Positions 42,408-50,778 are shown, counted from the stretch's first letter. The stretch: 64,000 bases of DNA from Desulfobacterium sp. (GCA_016342325.1 JAEINR010000004.1:62001-126000); one strand, 5' to 3'. Notes: a model not told the origin generated them from the sequence alone. Translations and numbers: made by a program.

Positions 42408-43163
42408 TCAGACTCCTCTGAGTAAATGGTGCGTGTGTCCCATTTCTAGTGCCGAAATCATTGCCCGGACCGTGGGGTGTGTGATTTCGAACAGGGTGGC
42501 TCCTTGCCCGATCTCCTCCAGGCAGTGGGCGTCTGATGATACTATGCAAGGAATGGTTGTCTTGTCAAGGAAATGTTGTTCTTGTTTGTGAGTAAAAGTC
42601 CGAACCGTGACCTCTATACCGTCCAGGCCGAGATCCGTGGGAATGAAGCCCAGTTGGCTGAGGATGCTGTAGCTGGGGCGGTCGATGTGGGAGGCGATGG
42701 CCATGCCTCCTAGGCAATGGATCAGGTCCACCGCCTCTTTGACATTTAAATGGCAGGCCTGGATGAGGAGTTTTTCCTCCTCCCCCAGGACCAGATCCCG
42801 GCTGTCGGCAATGACCTGGTAACCGAATATTTCCGGGGTGTTGTTTTGTGTCAGTCCCTGGTAGACGATCTCTTGGATGGCTGTTGCCTGTTTGGGGGAG
42901 TCAAGAATTGCGAGGAGGTGGACCTCTTCCCTTGTGCAGATCTCGAGACCGGGCAGGACGGTGATGCCTTCTTTTTTACCTAGCGCCATCACCGAAGGGG
43001 CGTTTTTTGAGGAGTTATGATCGCAAACGGCTATGATGTCAAGGCCCTCGTCCCTGGCCCTTTGTATGATCTTGTTCGGGGTCATCTCCCACCCGGCGCA
43101 GGGTGAGAGGCAGGTGTGGATATGGAGGTCGGCTTTAAAGGGAGGGGGTCCCACCCTGGCCAT
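42408..43163 (-). CDS. PHP-domain phosphoesterase
   Basis: A 251-residue PHP-domain protein with metal-binding motifs KADLHIHTCLSPC, VCDHNSSKNA, PGLEICTREEVHLLA and SHIDRPSY, and a final SSDAHCLEEIG. These signatures are those of TrpH/YciV-like phosphoesterases that act on nucleotides. It lies 2 bp after the DRTGG gene and 3 bp before the ATPase-domain gene. Its role within the cassette is unknown; hydrolysis of a nucleotide signal is one possibility. Confidence 0.88.
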   Translation of the reverse strand: MARVGPPPFKADLHIHTCLSPCAGWEMTPNKIIQRARDEGLDIIAVCDHNSSKNAPSVMALGKKEGITVLPGLEICTREEVHLLAILDSPKQATAIQEIVYQGLTQNNTPEIFGYQVIADSRDLVLGEEEKLLIQACHLNVKEAVDLIHCLGGMAIASHIDRPSYSILSQLGFIPTDLGLDGIEVTVRTFTHKQEQHFLDKTTIPCIVSSDAHCLEEIGQGATLFEITHPTVRAMISALEMGHTHHLLRGV

Positions 43164-43165
43164 GG

Positions 43166-43501
43166 TTAATCCGTGTCTGACCGGGCAAGGGCCCAGGCCA
43201 GGTCAAAGGCCGAGCGTTCCGAGAGAAACAGGGGGATTTTTTCCTGGTCGGCCGTGTCGCAGGTGGCCTTGTCCGGCGTGTTGCCGCAGGTGATGATGAT
43301 TGCCGCCATCTCCTTGAGGACGGCAACGGCAACGATGTTCTGGTGGGCCTGGACCGTCAGCCAGACACAGTGTTCGGTTGCGTTTGCCATGACGTCGCTC
43401 AAGAGGTCGCCACAATATCCCCCTTGGATGGTTTGCCCAAGCCCTGCCTCTCCTGCCACCAGGACAAGGTCCAGTTGCTCTTTCAGATCTTTTACCTTCA
43501 A
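43166..43501 (-). CDS. DRTGG-domain protein (first of two)
   Basis: A 111-residue DRTGG-like domain. GGYCGDLLSDVMANATEHCVWLT and VAVAVLKEMAAIIITCGN follow the family pattern seen in regulatory parts of HPr kinase-like and pyrophosphatase proteins. It is similar in layout to the protein at 45258, so the operon has two paralogues. It lies 2 bp from each neighbour, hydrogenase-like and PHP genes. Confidence 0.75.
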   Translation of the reverse strand: MKVKDLKEQLDLVLVAGEAGLGQTIQGGYCGDLLSDVMANATEHCVWLTVQAHQNIVAVAVLKEMAAIIITCGNTPDKATCDTADQEKIPLFLSERSAFDLAWALARSDTD

Positions 43502-43503
43502 CG

Positions 43504-44820
43504 CTATTCTCCTTTTGTATGGTCGTCACCGGTTTTTAAGGGGCTGCACTCGCTGATGGAGGCCCGTTCCCTGATCACGTCCTCGGCAAAGGTTTGGCAG
43601 TCGGGTGCGCCGCAGCCTGAGCAGTTATACCCGGGAAGTTGCTTTAGGATCTGGTTGACCCGTGTCAGGTCCTCGATGGAAAGGGGCTCTTTCCTCTGGC
43701 CAAAGAGTTTCTCCATTTTTGCGGAGGTGAGCGTGTCAAAGAACCGCTCTTCGGCATAGAGATCCTTCAGAAGATTGTCCCTGTGGCGCTCCTTTGATTT
43801 GGGGCGGTCCACATGCTGCTGCAGGTTGTTCTTTGCCACATACTTGTCAACGGCGCACAGGGAGCCGCCCACGCACCCCTCCCTGCAGGTTCTGAACTCG
43901 ATGAAATCGTATTCTTTGAACAGGCCGAGCTCGATCTTTTCCAGGTACTCCAGGGTCTCGTTCATTCCCGATATGCACAGCTTGTTTTTGATGGTCGATT
44001 CCGCGGTCTCTCCGCCTGAAATTCCCCAGAGAAGGCTTTTCCCGGTTGGCGGCTCCTCAAACTCAAACACCGGCTCAAGGGTTTTGTCCAGAGGGGAGTT
44101 CTGGAGGGCTTTTATCTGTTTGTTCAGCTCTGCATAGATCTGGTTAATGCCGATGGCCCGGGTAATATAGGGAGACCCATGGGGCAAACTCAACCCCTTG
44201 GGGTTCATCTTGGTAGGGCAGGGGTTCAGGTAGAAAATGGAGATCGCCCTGAGATCGATTTTGTGGTGGTTTGCAATAAAGGCTGCCACATCCTTGACCA
44301 TGACGGATACGGGTCTGAGCACCGGGTGGAGAAGATCGATAAGGCTTGGGAATCGGAAGGCGATGAGGCGCAGCACCACCGGGCACATGGTGGAGATGAC
44401 CGGACGGCCTTCCGGAGGAGGGCCGAGGTTTATCAGGTGCTGTTCCGTGGCCCGCTTGAACATGGTGAAAAAGTAGGACATGTCCACTGTGTGTTTGAAT
44501 CCCATTGCCTTGAGCCCCTTGAGAACCTCCCCAGGGGTGGCATCCCTGAATTGGGAGTAGAGAACCGGCGCCACGAAGATAATGGGAAATGGGGTGTGCT
44601 TGGATGACTGGGCCGGGATGGTGGTCGGGGTGATGCACCCCTGGGGGCAGACGTTGATGCACAGGCCGCATCCGATGCAGTTGTCCACCAGCAGCAGGCT
44701 TTTTCCCCCTTTGATGCGGATGGCCTTTGTGGGGCAGACCTTGGCGCAGTCACCGCATCCGGTGCAGTGTTGGCTGTTGAAGGCGACATAGCAGGGAAGA
44801 TCCTTGCTGTTTTCCATCAC
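43504..44820 (-). CDS. Sensory [FeFe]-hydrogenase-like Fe-S protein
   Basis: A 438-residue protein. Two N-terminal [4Fe-4S] motifs (C19/22/25/29 and C48/51/54/58) precede a hydrogenase H-cluster domain. Likely H-cluster ligands are kept: C146 in STMCPVV, C201 in NPCPTK, and C312 and C316 in RTCREGCVGG. The proton-relay Cys next to the first ligand is replaced by M145, as in the sensory (HydS/group D) class. The C-terminus carries a further Fe-S motif (C400, C403, C408, C425) with the spacing of the AcsC N-terminus. It is likely a redox or H2 sensor with low or no turnover. Its start overlaps the upstream anti-sigma-like gene by 4 nt. Confidence 0.88.
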   Translation of the reverse strand: MMENSKDLPCYVAFNSQHCTGCGDCAKVCPTKAIRIKGGKSLLLVDNCIGCGLCINVCPQGCITPTTIPAQSSKHTPFPIIFVAPVLYSQFRDATPGEVLKGLKAMGFKHTVDMSYFFTMFKRATEQHLINLGPPPEGRPVISTMCPVVLRLIAFRFPSLIDLLHPVLRPVSVMVKDVAAFIANHHKIDLRAISIFYLNPCPTKMNPKGLSLPHGSPYITRAIGINQIYAELNKQIKALQNSPLDKTLEPVFEFEEPPTGKSLLWGISGGETAESTIKNKLCISGMNETLEYLEKIELGLFKEYDFIEFRTCREGCVGGSLCAVDKYVAKNNLQQHVDRPKSKERHRDNLLKDLYAEERFFDTLTSAKMEKLFGQRKEPLSIEDLTRVNQILKQLPGYNCSGCGAPDCQTFAEDVIRERASISECSPLKTGDDHTKGE

Positions 44821-45245
44821 CTTTCCCCCGTGGCGAATTCCATCCTGACGGTTGTCCCTTTCTCGGGTGTCGAACGTATCTCAAAGCGGTCTGCATTTTT
44901 CTTCATGTTGGGCAGTCCCATGCCGGCGCCGAACCCCATCTCCCTGAACTCGTCAAGGGCCGTGGAAAAGCCCTTCTCCATGGCCTGGTCAATGTCAGGG
45001 ATGCCCGGCCCCTTGTCCGTGATTTTAATGATGATCATGGTGTTTGACAGCTCCAGGCGGATTTGGCCGTTTCTGGCGTGCATCACCACGTTCATCTCTC
45101 CCTCATAGCCGCATACGGCAACCCTGCGGATGATCTCCCGGGGGGTGTTCAGCGTTTTGAGGATGTTTTTTATCTCAATGGAGGGTTTGCCTGCATGGAT
45201 AAAATCCCTGTGTTTAATGGGAAAGATTTTCACAAGACTGCCCAT
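44817..45245 (-). CDS. SpoIIAB/RsbW-like anti-sigma ATPase
   Basis: A 142-residue GHKL serine kinase-like protein with N-box GYEGEMNVVMHA, G1 DKGPGIPDIDQAM and the glycine-rich GFGAGMGLPNMKKNADRF. Proteins of this family bind sigma factors or phosphorylate anti-sigma antagonists. No partner sigma or STAS protein lies in the cassette. It overlaps the hydrogenase-like gene in an ATGA junction, so the two are probably made together. Confidence 0.85.
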   Translation of the reverse strand: MGSLVKIFPIKHRDFIHAGKPSIEIKNILKTLNTPREIIRRVAVCGYEGEMNVVMHARNGQIRLELSNTMIIIKITDKGPGIPDIDQAMEKGFSTALDEFREMGFGAGMGLPNMKKNADRFEIRSTPEKGTTVRMEFATGER

Positions 45246-45257
45246 GGAATCTCCGGG

Positions 45258-45611
45258 TTATCGTCTGCCGTCAAGGCCTGTCAGTTCATGTTTGTAGAGT
45301 CGTCCGCTGGACACAAACATGGATAGGGAGGTCGTGAGAAGGGGAAGGTTTTCTTCCCTTGCAAGGTCGATCACTTCCTGTGATGGGACCTTGCCTCTGA
45401 TGAGGATGATGGCGGTTACCCCTGCAACAGAAGCGGTTCTCACAATCTGTTGGGTCGCAAGCCCGGTGAGGATGAGGGAGCCATCCGAGTCTGCGGCCAG
45501 AATATCGCTCATGAGGTCGCTTGATCCCACCTTGAACACCTCTTTGGATGCGAATTCTTTGCCAACAAGGAACCGGGCATCGAGTATCATGGCAATTTCA
45601 GTAAGTTGCAT
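45258..45611 (-). CDS. DRTGG-domain protein (second copy, first gene of cassette)
   Basis: A 117-residue DRTGG-like protein (VGSSDLMSDILAADSDGSLILTGLA, AGVTAIILIRGKVPSQEVIDLARE, LPLLTTSLSMF). It is the first gene of the minus-strand cassette. The 248-bp upstream gap to the divergent mannosyltransferase gene includes a short hairpin (CCGGAAG/CTTCCGG at 45666-45697). Confidence 0.75.
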   Translation of the reverse strand: MQLTEIAMILDARFLVGKEFASKEVFKVGSSDLMSDILAADSDGSLILTGLATQQIVRTASVAGVTAIILIRGKVPSQEVIDLAREENLPLLTTSLSMFVSSGRLYKHELTGLDGRR

Positions 45612-45859
45612 ACCTCAATTCTTAAGGTATGAATGGCATCAAGTCAATGAAAAAAGTCGGAATCCCCGGAAGAAGACCCTTTCCATGGCACTTCCGGAGT
45701 CCCGGGTGGCCGGGGCCTGATCCATTTGTGCTTAAACCTGGCATTTGCCCATGGGATCAGTTATAATCCCGGGTTTCATCGCCAGGGCCAAGGGGCCCGA
45801 TCCGTGGGCTTCAATCATGGTGTGAGCCGGGGCATTAACAGTCAAAGGGGTGGTTTAAA

Positions 45860-46987
45860 TTGAAATTCCTATTCTTAGAATCGTTTTTTGGCGGATCCCA
45901 CAGGGACTTTGCCCTGGGTCTGACCCAAAGTTCAAGCCACGACATCGAGCTTGTCACTCTTCCCGCTAAATACTGGCGATGGCGGATGCGGGGGGCGGCC
46001 ATGCTTTTCCACGAAATGGCAGGCGATCTTTCCCAATATGACGGCATCATCGCAACCGACATGATGAACTTGAGTGATTTCATGGCCCTGGCAGGGCCGG
46101 ATCTGCCGCCGGTGCTTGCGTATTTCCATGAAAACCAGTTGTGTTATCCGGTCAATCCCGGGGTTTCCCAGGAGGGGCATTTCGGGTTTATCAATATGAC
46201 CACCGCCCTTTGTGCTGATCAGGTGGTGTTTAACTCACGGTTTCAGATGGAGGGATTCTTGTCCGAGGTGGATCAAATGATCTCAACCATGCCCGATCGT
46301 AACCCTTTGTGGGTGGGCAAGACGATCCGGTCCAAATCCGAAGTGATCTATCCGGGCTGCCGTTTCCCGGCCAAATCCGTTGAAATCCGGAAACAGGAGG
46401 GGGCGGCACCCTTGATCGTCTGGAATCACCGGTGGGAGTATGATAAAAAACCCGATGATTTTTTCCGGGCGCTGGGAAAGATCAAGGAAAGGGGGATTCC
46501 CTTTCGCCTGGCCCTCCTGGGGGAGGGGGTTGCAAGGGTGCCAAAGGCATTTATCGAGGCCCGGGAGATGTTCAAGGAGGAGATTGTAGTGTTTGGCTAT
46601 GCCCCGTCAAGGGAGGAATATTACGACTGGTTGGGCCAGGGGGACATCGTTGTGAGCACGGCCATCCAGGAGAATTTCGGCATCTCCGTTGTTGAGGCGG
46701 TCCGCATGGGCTGTATTCCCCTGTTGCCGGATCGGCTTGCCTACCCGGAAGTGATGCCCGAAGAACACCACGGCCGGATCCTCTACCAGGGCAAGGATGA
46801 CCTGGTTGATAAACTGGCAGACCTGTTGCTTCATTGCGGTAGCCATGTAGAATTTGCAAGGACCCTGTCCCGGGCCATGGAACCTTACTCCTGGGATCGT
46901 GCCATCGAGCAGTATGACCGTAAACTCGACCGATTGGTCGATGAAGGACGAACCGCTCCGGGTCAAAAGTTTTCAAAGGAAGATTGA
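45860..46987 (+). CDS. tRNA-queuosine alpha-mannosyltransferase-like (GTDC1/DUF3524)
   Basis: A 375-residue GT-B glycosyltransferase. The N-terminal domain matches the DUF3524 family (FLESFFGGSHRDFALGL, TLPAKYWRWRMRGAA, AYFHENQLCYPV, VVFNSRFQMEGFL). The C-terminal GT4-type domain has NHRWEYDKKPDDFF, LLGEG, STAIQENFGISVVEAV and GCIPLLPDRLAYPEV. The vertebrate homologue GTDC1 is the enzyme that mannosylates queuosine in tRNA-Asp. Whether the bacterial protein does this is untested. It is a single gene with divergent and convergent neighbours. Confidence 0.85.
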   Translation: MKFLFLESFFGGSHRDFALGLTQSSSHDIELVTLPAKYWRWRMRGAAMLFHEMAGDLSQYDGIIATDMMNLSDFMALAGPDLPPVLAYFHENQLCYPVNPGVSQEGHFGFINMTTALCADQVVFNSRFQMEGFLSEVDQMISTMPDRNPLWVGKTIRSKSEVIYPGCRFPAKSVEIRKQEGAAPLIVWNHRWEYDKKPDDFFRALGKIKERGIPFRLALLGEGVARVPKAFIEAREMFKEEIVVFGYAPSREEYYDWLGQGDIVVSTAIQENFGISVVEAVRMGCIPLLPDRLAYPEVMPEEHHGRILYQGKDDLVDKLADLLLHCGSHVEFARTLSRAMEPYSWDRAIEQYDRKLDRLVDEGRTAPGQKFSKED

Positions 46988-47177
46988 CAATTTGTGACGG
47001 CTGTGAATAATGGGTAACTCAGAATAGAGTTCAATTCTAACCGGCATGGCCGGCGCATGGAATTTATGCTTTGGCCACAACGAAAAATGAAACTTCTCTG
47101 ATTACATCGCTTTAGCCGGAGTTTCATATTAAATAAATATAAGAACAGTTAAGGCACGGCGTTAGCTTGGGGGCATT

Positions 47178-47672
47178 ATGAAAACTAACACGCATCCCCA
47201 TCATCCCGATATTACAGGGGAGATGTGGACCCGCATGGACGAGATTATCGCAAACGGCAAGGGCCAACCAGGTTCCTTAATTACGGTCCTTCGTGAATGT
47301 CAGGAGGTGGTTGGATATCTTCCCAGCGAACTTCTCAGCCATATTAGCCACGGGCTTGTGCTTCCCACAAGCCAGGTATTTGGTGTGGCCACCTTTTATT
47401 CTTTTTTCTCCCTCACGCCAAAGGGCCGTCACATCGTCCGGGTCTGCACCGGCACGGCTTGTTATGTCAAAGGCATCAAGGAAGCCATGGGACGCATAGA
47501 CACTACTTTTGACCTGAAGGAGGGTGAGACCACTGAGGACAGGCGGTTCACCCTGGAGGGGGTCCGGTGCCTGGGCGCCTGTGGCCTTGCTCCGGTCATG
47601 GTCGTTGACAAGGACATTTACGGTGATGTGACCTCTAATAAGGTGATCAACATCCTCGAGAAATACGAATAG
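47178..47672 (+). CDS. hndA: NuoE/HndA-like [2Fe-2S] subunit
   Basis: A 164-residue 24-kDa-type subunit with a helical N-terminus (LITVLRECQEVVGYLP, FGVATFYSFF) and a Trx-like [2Fe-2S] domain with ligands C90, C95, C131 and C135 (VCTGTACYVKG, CLGACG). It passes electrons in NADH dehydrogenases and NAD(P)-linked hydrogenases. It is followed after 21 bp by the NuoF-like partner. A GGGGG run precedes the ATG at slightly long spacing. Confidence 0.92.
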   Translation: MKTNTHPHHPDITGEMWTRMDEIIANGKGQPGSLITVLRECQEVVGYLPSELLSHISHGLVLPTSQVFGVATFYSFFSLTPKGRHIVRVCTGTACYVKGIKEAMGRIDTTFDLKEGETTEDRRFTLEGVRCLGACGLAPVMVVDKDIYGDVTSNKVINILEKYE

Positions 47673-47693
47673 GGCACCACAAGGGAGAGAACC

Positions 47694-49481
47694 ATGAACA
47701 AAATCAGAATGCAGCTCATGCTCTGCGGCGGTACCGGATGTGATTCAACCGGAAGTGAACGGGTAAGGGAAGCTCTCCTGCAGGAGATCCAAAAACAGGA
47801 CCTGGCGGGAGAGGTCGAGATCGTGGTGACCGGATGTAACGGTTTTTGCGCGGTGGGCCCGGTTATGGTGGTTCAGCCCGAGGGGATCTTCTACCAGAAG
47901 ATCAAGCCCGAGGATGCAGCCGAACTTGTGGAGGAGCACTTTCTCAAGGGCCGGCCGCTGAAACGCCTCTTTTATAAGGAACCCGGATCCAAGGATATCA
48001 TTCCAAAGATGGATGACATTCCTTTCTTTTCAAGCCAGATGTTCCGCACCATGCGCAACAAGGGCCTCATCGATCCTGAGGTCATTGACGAGTATATTGC
48101 AAGGGACGGCTACTTTGCTGTGGCAAAGGCGTTGACCGAGATGACCCCGGACGGGATCGTTGACGAGATGCTGGCGTCCGGCCTCAGGGGCAGGGGCGGT
48201 GCCGGGTTTCCCGCCGGAATGAAATGGAAATTTGCTAAACAGGCCCAGGGGGATGTGAAGTATGTGCTCTGTAACGCAGATGAGGGGGACCCCGGGGCCT
48301 TCATGGACCGAAGCATCCTGGAGTCCGATCCCCATGCCGTACTCGAGGGGATGATCATTGCCGCCAAGGCCATCAATGCCCATAAGGGGTATATTTACTG
48401 TCGGAGCGAATATCCCCTGGCGGTTAAGCGACTGGACATCGCCATCTCCCAGGCAAAGGCGTATGGCCTTTTAGGTGAGGACATTCTTGGGTCGGGGTTT
48501 GATTTTGATATCGAGGTCTACCAGGGCGCAGGGGCTTTTGTGTGCGGAGAAGAGACCGCCCTCATGCGATCCATTGAGGGTAAGCGGGGCATGCCAAGGC
48601 CAAGGCCGCCCTTTCCCGCCCACAAGGGACTGTGGGAGAAGCCCACCATCCTCAACAACGTGGAGACCCTTGCCAACGTTCCCCAGATTATCCTCAAGGG
48701 AGGGGAGTGGTATGCAAGCGTGGGAACCGAAACCAGCAAAGGCACCAAGGTGTTTGCCCTGTCCGGTGATGTCAACAACATCGGGCTTGTGGAGATTCCC
48801 ATGGGTACAAGCTTAAGGACCCTGGTTTATGACATCGGCGGCGGCGTTCCCAAGAAGCGCAAGTTCAAGGCGGTCCAGCTGGGCGGTCCCTCGGGGGGGT
48901 GTGTTCCTGAAGACTATCTCGACACCCCCATCGACTACGAGGCCATTGCCAAGGTGGGCGCCATCATGGGGTCCGGCGGTGCCATTGTCATGGACAACAG
49001 GACCTGCATGGTGGACATGGCCCGTTACTTCATGGATTTTATCCAGGATGAATCCTGCGGCAAATGCACCCCCTGCCGGGAGGGAACCAAGCAGATGCTC
49101 ACGATCCTCGAGAATATCTGCAAGGGGAAGGGCCGGCCTGGGGACATCGAGCGCCTTCAGGAACTGGCCCATGTGGTGGGGCGAAGCAGTCTCTGTGGGC
49201 TTGGCCAGACCGCATCCAATCCAGTCCTGTCCACCCTTCGCTACTTCAGGGAGGAGTATGAGGCCCATATCGAACAAAAGGAATGTCCGGCCAAAATCTG
49301 CCCCGACCTGGTGCATTTTGAGGTGGTTCCCGATCTTTGTAAGCGGTGCGGGCTTTGCTTTAAGGATTGTCCTTCCGACGCCATCACCTGGAAGAAAAAA
49401 GAGGTGGCTGTCATTGATAAGGACAAGTGCATCAAGTGTATGTCCTGCTATGACAGGTGTAAGTTTGATGCCATATTGTAA
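47694..49481 (+). CDS. hndC: NuoF/HndC-like NAD(P)H-binding flavoprotein
   Basis: A 595-residue flavin and Fe-S subunit. It has an N-terminal Trx-like [2Fe-2S] domain (CGGTGCDSTGS, GCNGFCAVGP), an FMN/NADH core (GLRGRGGAGFPAGMKWKF, NADEGDPGAFMDRSILE), the SLBB part, a [4Fe-4S] site (ESCGKCTPCREGT) and two C-terminal ferredoxin motifs (CKRCGLCFKDC, CIKCMSCYDRC). This is the HndC/HymB/HydB layout. No catalytic hydrogenase (HndD) or NuoG gene follows; instead a perfect hairpin and the convergent cooC lie downstream. It may serve another ferredoxin/NAD(P)H reaction. Confidence 0.94.
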   Translation: MNKIRMQLMLCGGTGCDSTGSERVREALLQEIQKQDLAGEVEIVVTGCNGFCAVGPVMVVQPEGIFYQKIKPEDAAELVEEHFLKGRPLKRLFYKEPGSKDIIPKMDDIPFFSSQMFRTMRNKGLIDPEVIDEYIARDGYFAVAKALTEMTPDGIVDEMLASGLRGRGGAGFPAGMKWKFAKQAQGDVKYVLCNADEGDPGAFMDRSILESDPHAVLEGMIIAAKAINAHKGYIYCRSEYPLAVKRLDIAISQAKAYGLLGEDILGSGFDFDIEVYQGAGAFVCGEETALMRSIEGKRGMPRPRPPFPAHKGLWEKPTILNNVETLANVPQIILKGGEWYASVGTETSKGTKVFALSGDVNNIGLVEIPMGTSLRTLVYDIGGGVPKKRKFKAVQLGGPSGGCVPEDYLDTPIDYEAIAKVGAIMGSGGAIVMDNRTCMVDMARYFMDFIQDESCGKCTPCREGTKQMLTILENICKGKGRPGDIERLQELAHVVGRSSLCGLGQTASNPVLSTLRYFREEYEAHIEQKECPAKICPDLVHFEVVPDLCKRCGLCFKDCPSDAITWKKKEVAVIDKDKCIKCMSCYDRCKFDAIL

Positions 49482-49488
49482 CATCTTT

Positions 49489-49537
49489 GGGGTCAGGCTT
49501 AGCTTATTGTCGTTACAATAAGCTAAGCCTGACCCCT
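49489..49537. repeat. 22-bp perfect inverted repeat (REP/MITE-like; also terminator)
   Basis: GGGGTCAGGCTTAGCTTATT plus GT pairs perfectly with its mirror arm around a 4-nt loop (CGTT), ending CTAAGCCTGACCCC and followed by long T-runs. It lies between the convergent hndC and cooC. One arm recurs at 31087. GGGGTCAGGC-type termini resemble REP elements mobilised by Y1 transposases. Confidence 0.75.
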
Positions 49538-49552
49538 TTTTTTATTCTTTTT

Positions 49553-50332
49553 TTATTTGCTCATATCGAGGAATTTTCGGGCAATCGCCTTAATGGGCTC
49601 GGGGATGGTGGCCGGGTCGTCAAAGGGGCGAATCCCTTTTCGGTCGGCCCCGATGATCTCCTCCATCTCCGGCAGAAAGCCAATGATCTCGAAATCCGAG
49701 AGGGACTCCCGGATCAGGGCCTCATCCTCAGCGTTCCGCACCCGGTTGCCCAGGACCACGATCTTCTTGATGCCGATGTCCTGGCCGAGCTGCCTGATTT
49801 TTTCTGCCGCCACCCGGCTTCTCTTGCCCGGGTTTACAACGGCGACCAGGGCGTCCACCGATCCCGAGGTGGCCCTTCCCAAATGTTCCACGCCTGCTTC
49901 CATGTCCATGATCACCACTTCATTCCGTGCAAGGACAAGGTGGTTCATGAGGGCCTTGAGAATGGTGCTTTCCGGGCAGATGCAGCCGGATCCCCCGCTC
50001 TGAACCGTGCCCATCACCAAGAGCTTTACCCCGTCCCGCTCCAGGGAAAAACGATCCGGGATGTCGTCCACCTTGGGATTGAGGGTGAAGAAACCGCCCA
50101 TGGTGCCGGGTTTTGCCCCGGTGCGTTCGGCAATGAGGTCGGAGAGTTCCGCAACAGGGGTGATGGGGGTCTCCTCGGGAATGCCCAATCCTGCGGCAAG
50201 GTTTGCCACGGGGTCCGCATCAATGGCAATGACCCGGTTGTTATCCATGGCTGCAATGCTTCTCGCAAGAAGTGAAGTTATTGTGGTTTTTCCAACGCCG
50301 CCTTTACCGCCGATTGCAAGTTTTAAGCTCAC
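49553..50332 (-). CDS. cooC: CO dehydrogenase maturation ATPase CooC
   Basis: A 259-residue MinD/CooC-type ATPase with deviant Walker A GGKGGVGKTT, switch IDADPVANLAAGLG and the CxC motif GCICPES, which binds Ni or zinc at the dimer interface in CooC1. It helps insert nickel into the C-cluster of CO dehydrogenase. The start is GTG at 50332 with GGGAGT upstream. It lies downstream of the acs operon on the same strand but is separated by another gene and terminators, so it probably has its own promoter. Confidence 0.93.
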   Translation of the reverse strand: MSLKLAIGGKGGVGKTTITSLLARSIAAMDNNRVIAIDADPVANLAAGLGIPEETPITPVAELSDLIAERTGAKPGTMGGFFTLNPKVDDIPDRFSLERDGVKLLVMGTVQSGGSGCICPESTILKALMNHLVLARNEVVIMDMEAGVEHLGRATSGSVDALVAVVNPGKRSRVAAEKIRQLGQDIGIKKIVVLGNRVRNAEDEALIRESLSDFEIIGFLPEMEEIIGADRKGIRPFDDPATIPEPIKAIARKFLDMSK

Positions 50333-50369
50333 TTTTCTACTCCCGAATCATGTGTTTACAAAATCTGAT

Positions 50370-50431
50370 GGTTATAGCACCACGCATATGAATTGAACCC
50401 AGTTATTATTAAAAACAGCGGGTATCAATTT
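50370..50431 (+). repeat. Intergenic repeat family B, copy 3
   Basis: GGTTATAGCACC, then TATTATTAAAAA and GCGGGTATCAATTTG. It is the most diverged of the three copies, keeping the two ends best. It lies upstream of the cooC start. Confidence 0.6.
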
Positions 50432-50469
50432 GATTGCGAACGTCCTTATTCCTGAAAAACAGGCATCAG

Positions 50470-50778
50470 CTACAGTTTTCCTTTGATGCAACTCTTGTGA
50501 TCCATCAGATAGACCTCAAAGCCGTTCCCTTTGGCTGTGGTTACCAGGTCATCCTTGAGAATGGCCTGGATCTCGTATTTGTTGGCCATCATGTCCTTGG
50601 GCATGATGAGAAAACATTGCTGGGCTTCCTCCTTGCTAGTAAAAGCCGGGATGAACTCCTCTCCGCTGTCCGGGGCCTTGAACCCCATGAACTGTTCACC
50701 ACCGGTTCCTGGATTCTGAACGACGATGTAGATCCACTTGTCTATGGCTGACTTGTCCGGTTGTACATTGGTTTCCAT
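50470..50778 (-). CDS. Small SseB-like conserved protein
   Basis: A 102-residue soluble protein. GEEFIPAFTSKEEAQQCFLIMP resembles the core of SseB-like domains (a phrase of the type FLPVFTS). No catalytic residues can be named. A GAGGA site lies 6 nt before the ATG. It sits alone between the terminator-bounded acs operon and cooC. The link to CO dehydrogenase is by position only. Confidence 0.65.
   Translation of the reverse strand: METNVQPDKSAIDKWIYIVVQNPGTGGEQFMGFKAPDSGEEFIPAFTSKEEAQQCFLIMPKDMMANKYEIQAILKDDLVTTAKGNGFEVYLMDHKSCIKGKL

Noticed and set aside
46985-47177. Rex or FNR operator upstream of hndA
   Set aside because: TTGTGACGGCTGTGAA is not a palindrome matching either consensus; only loose dyads are present.
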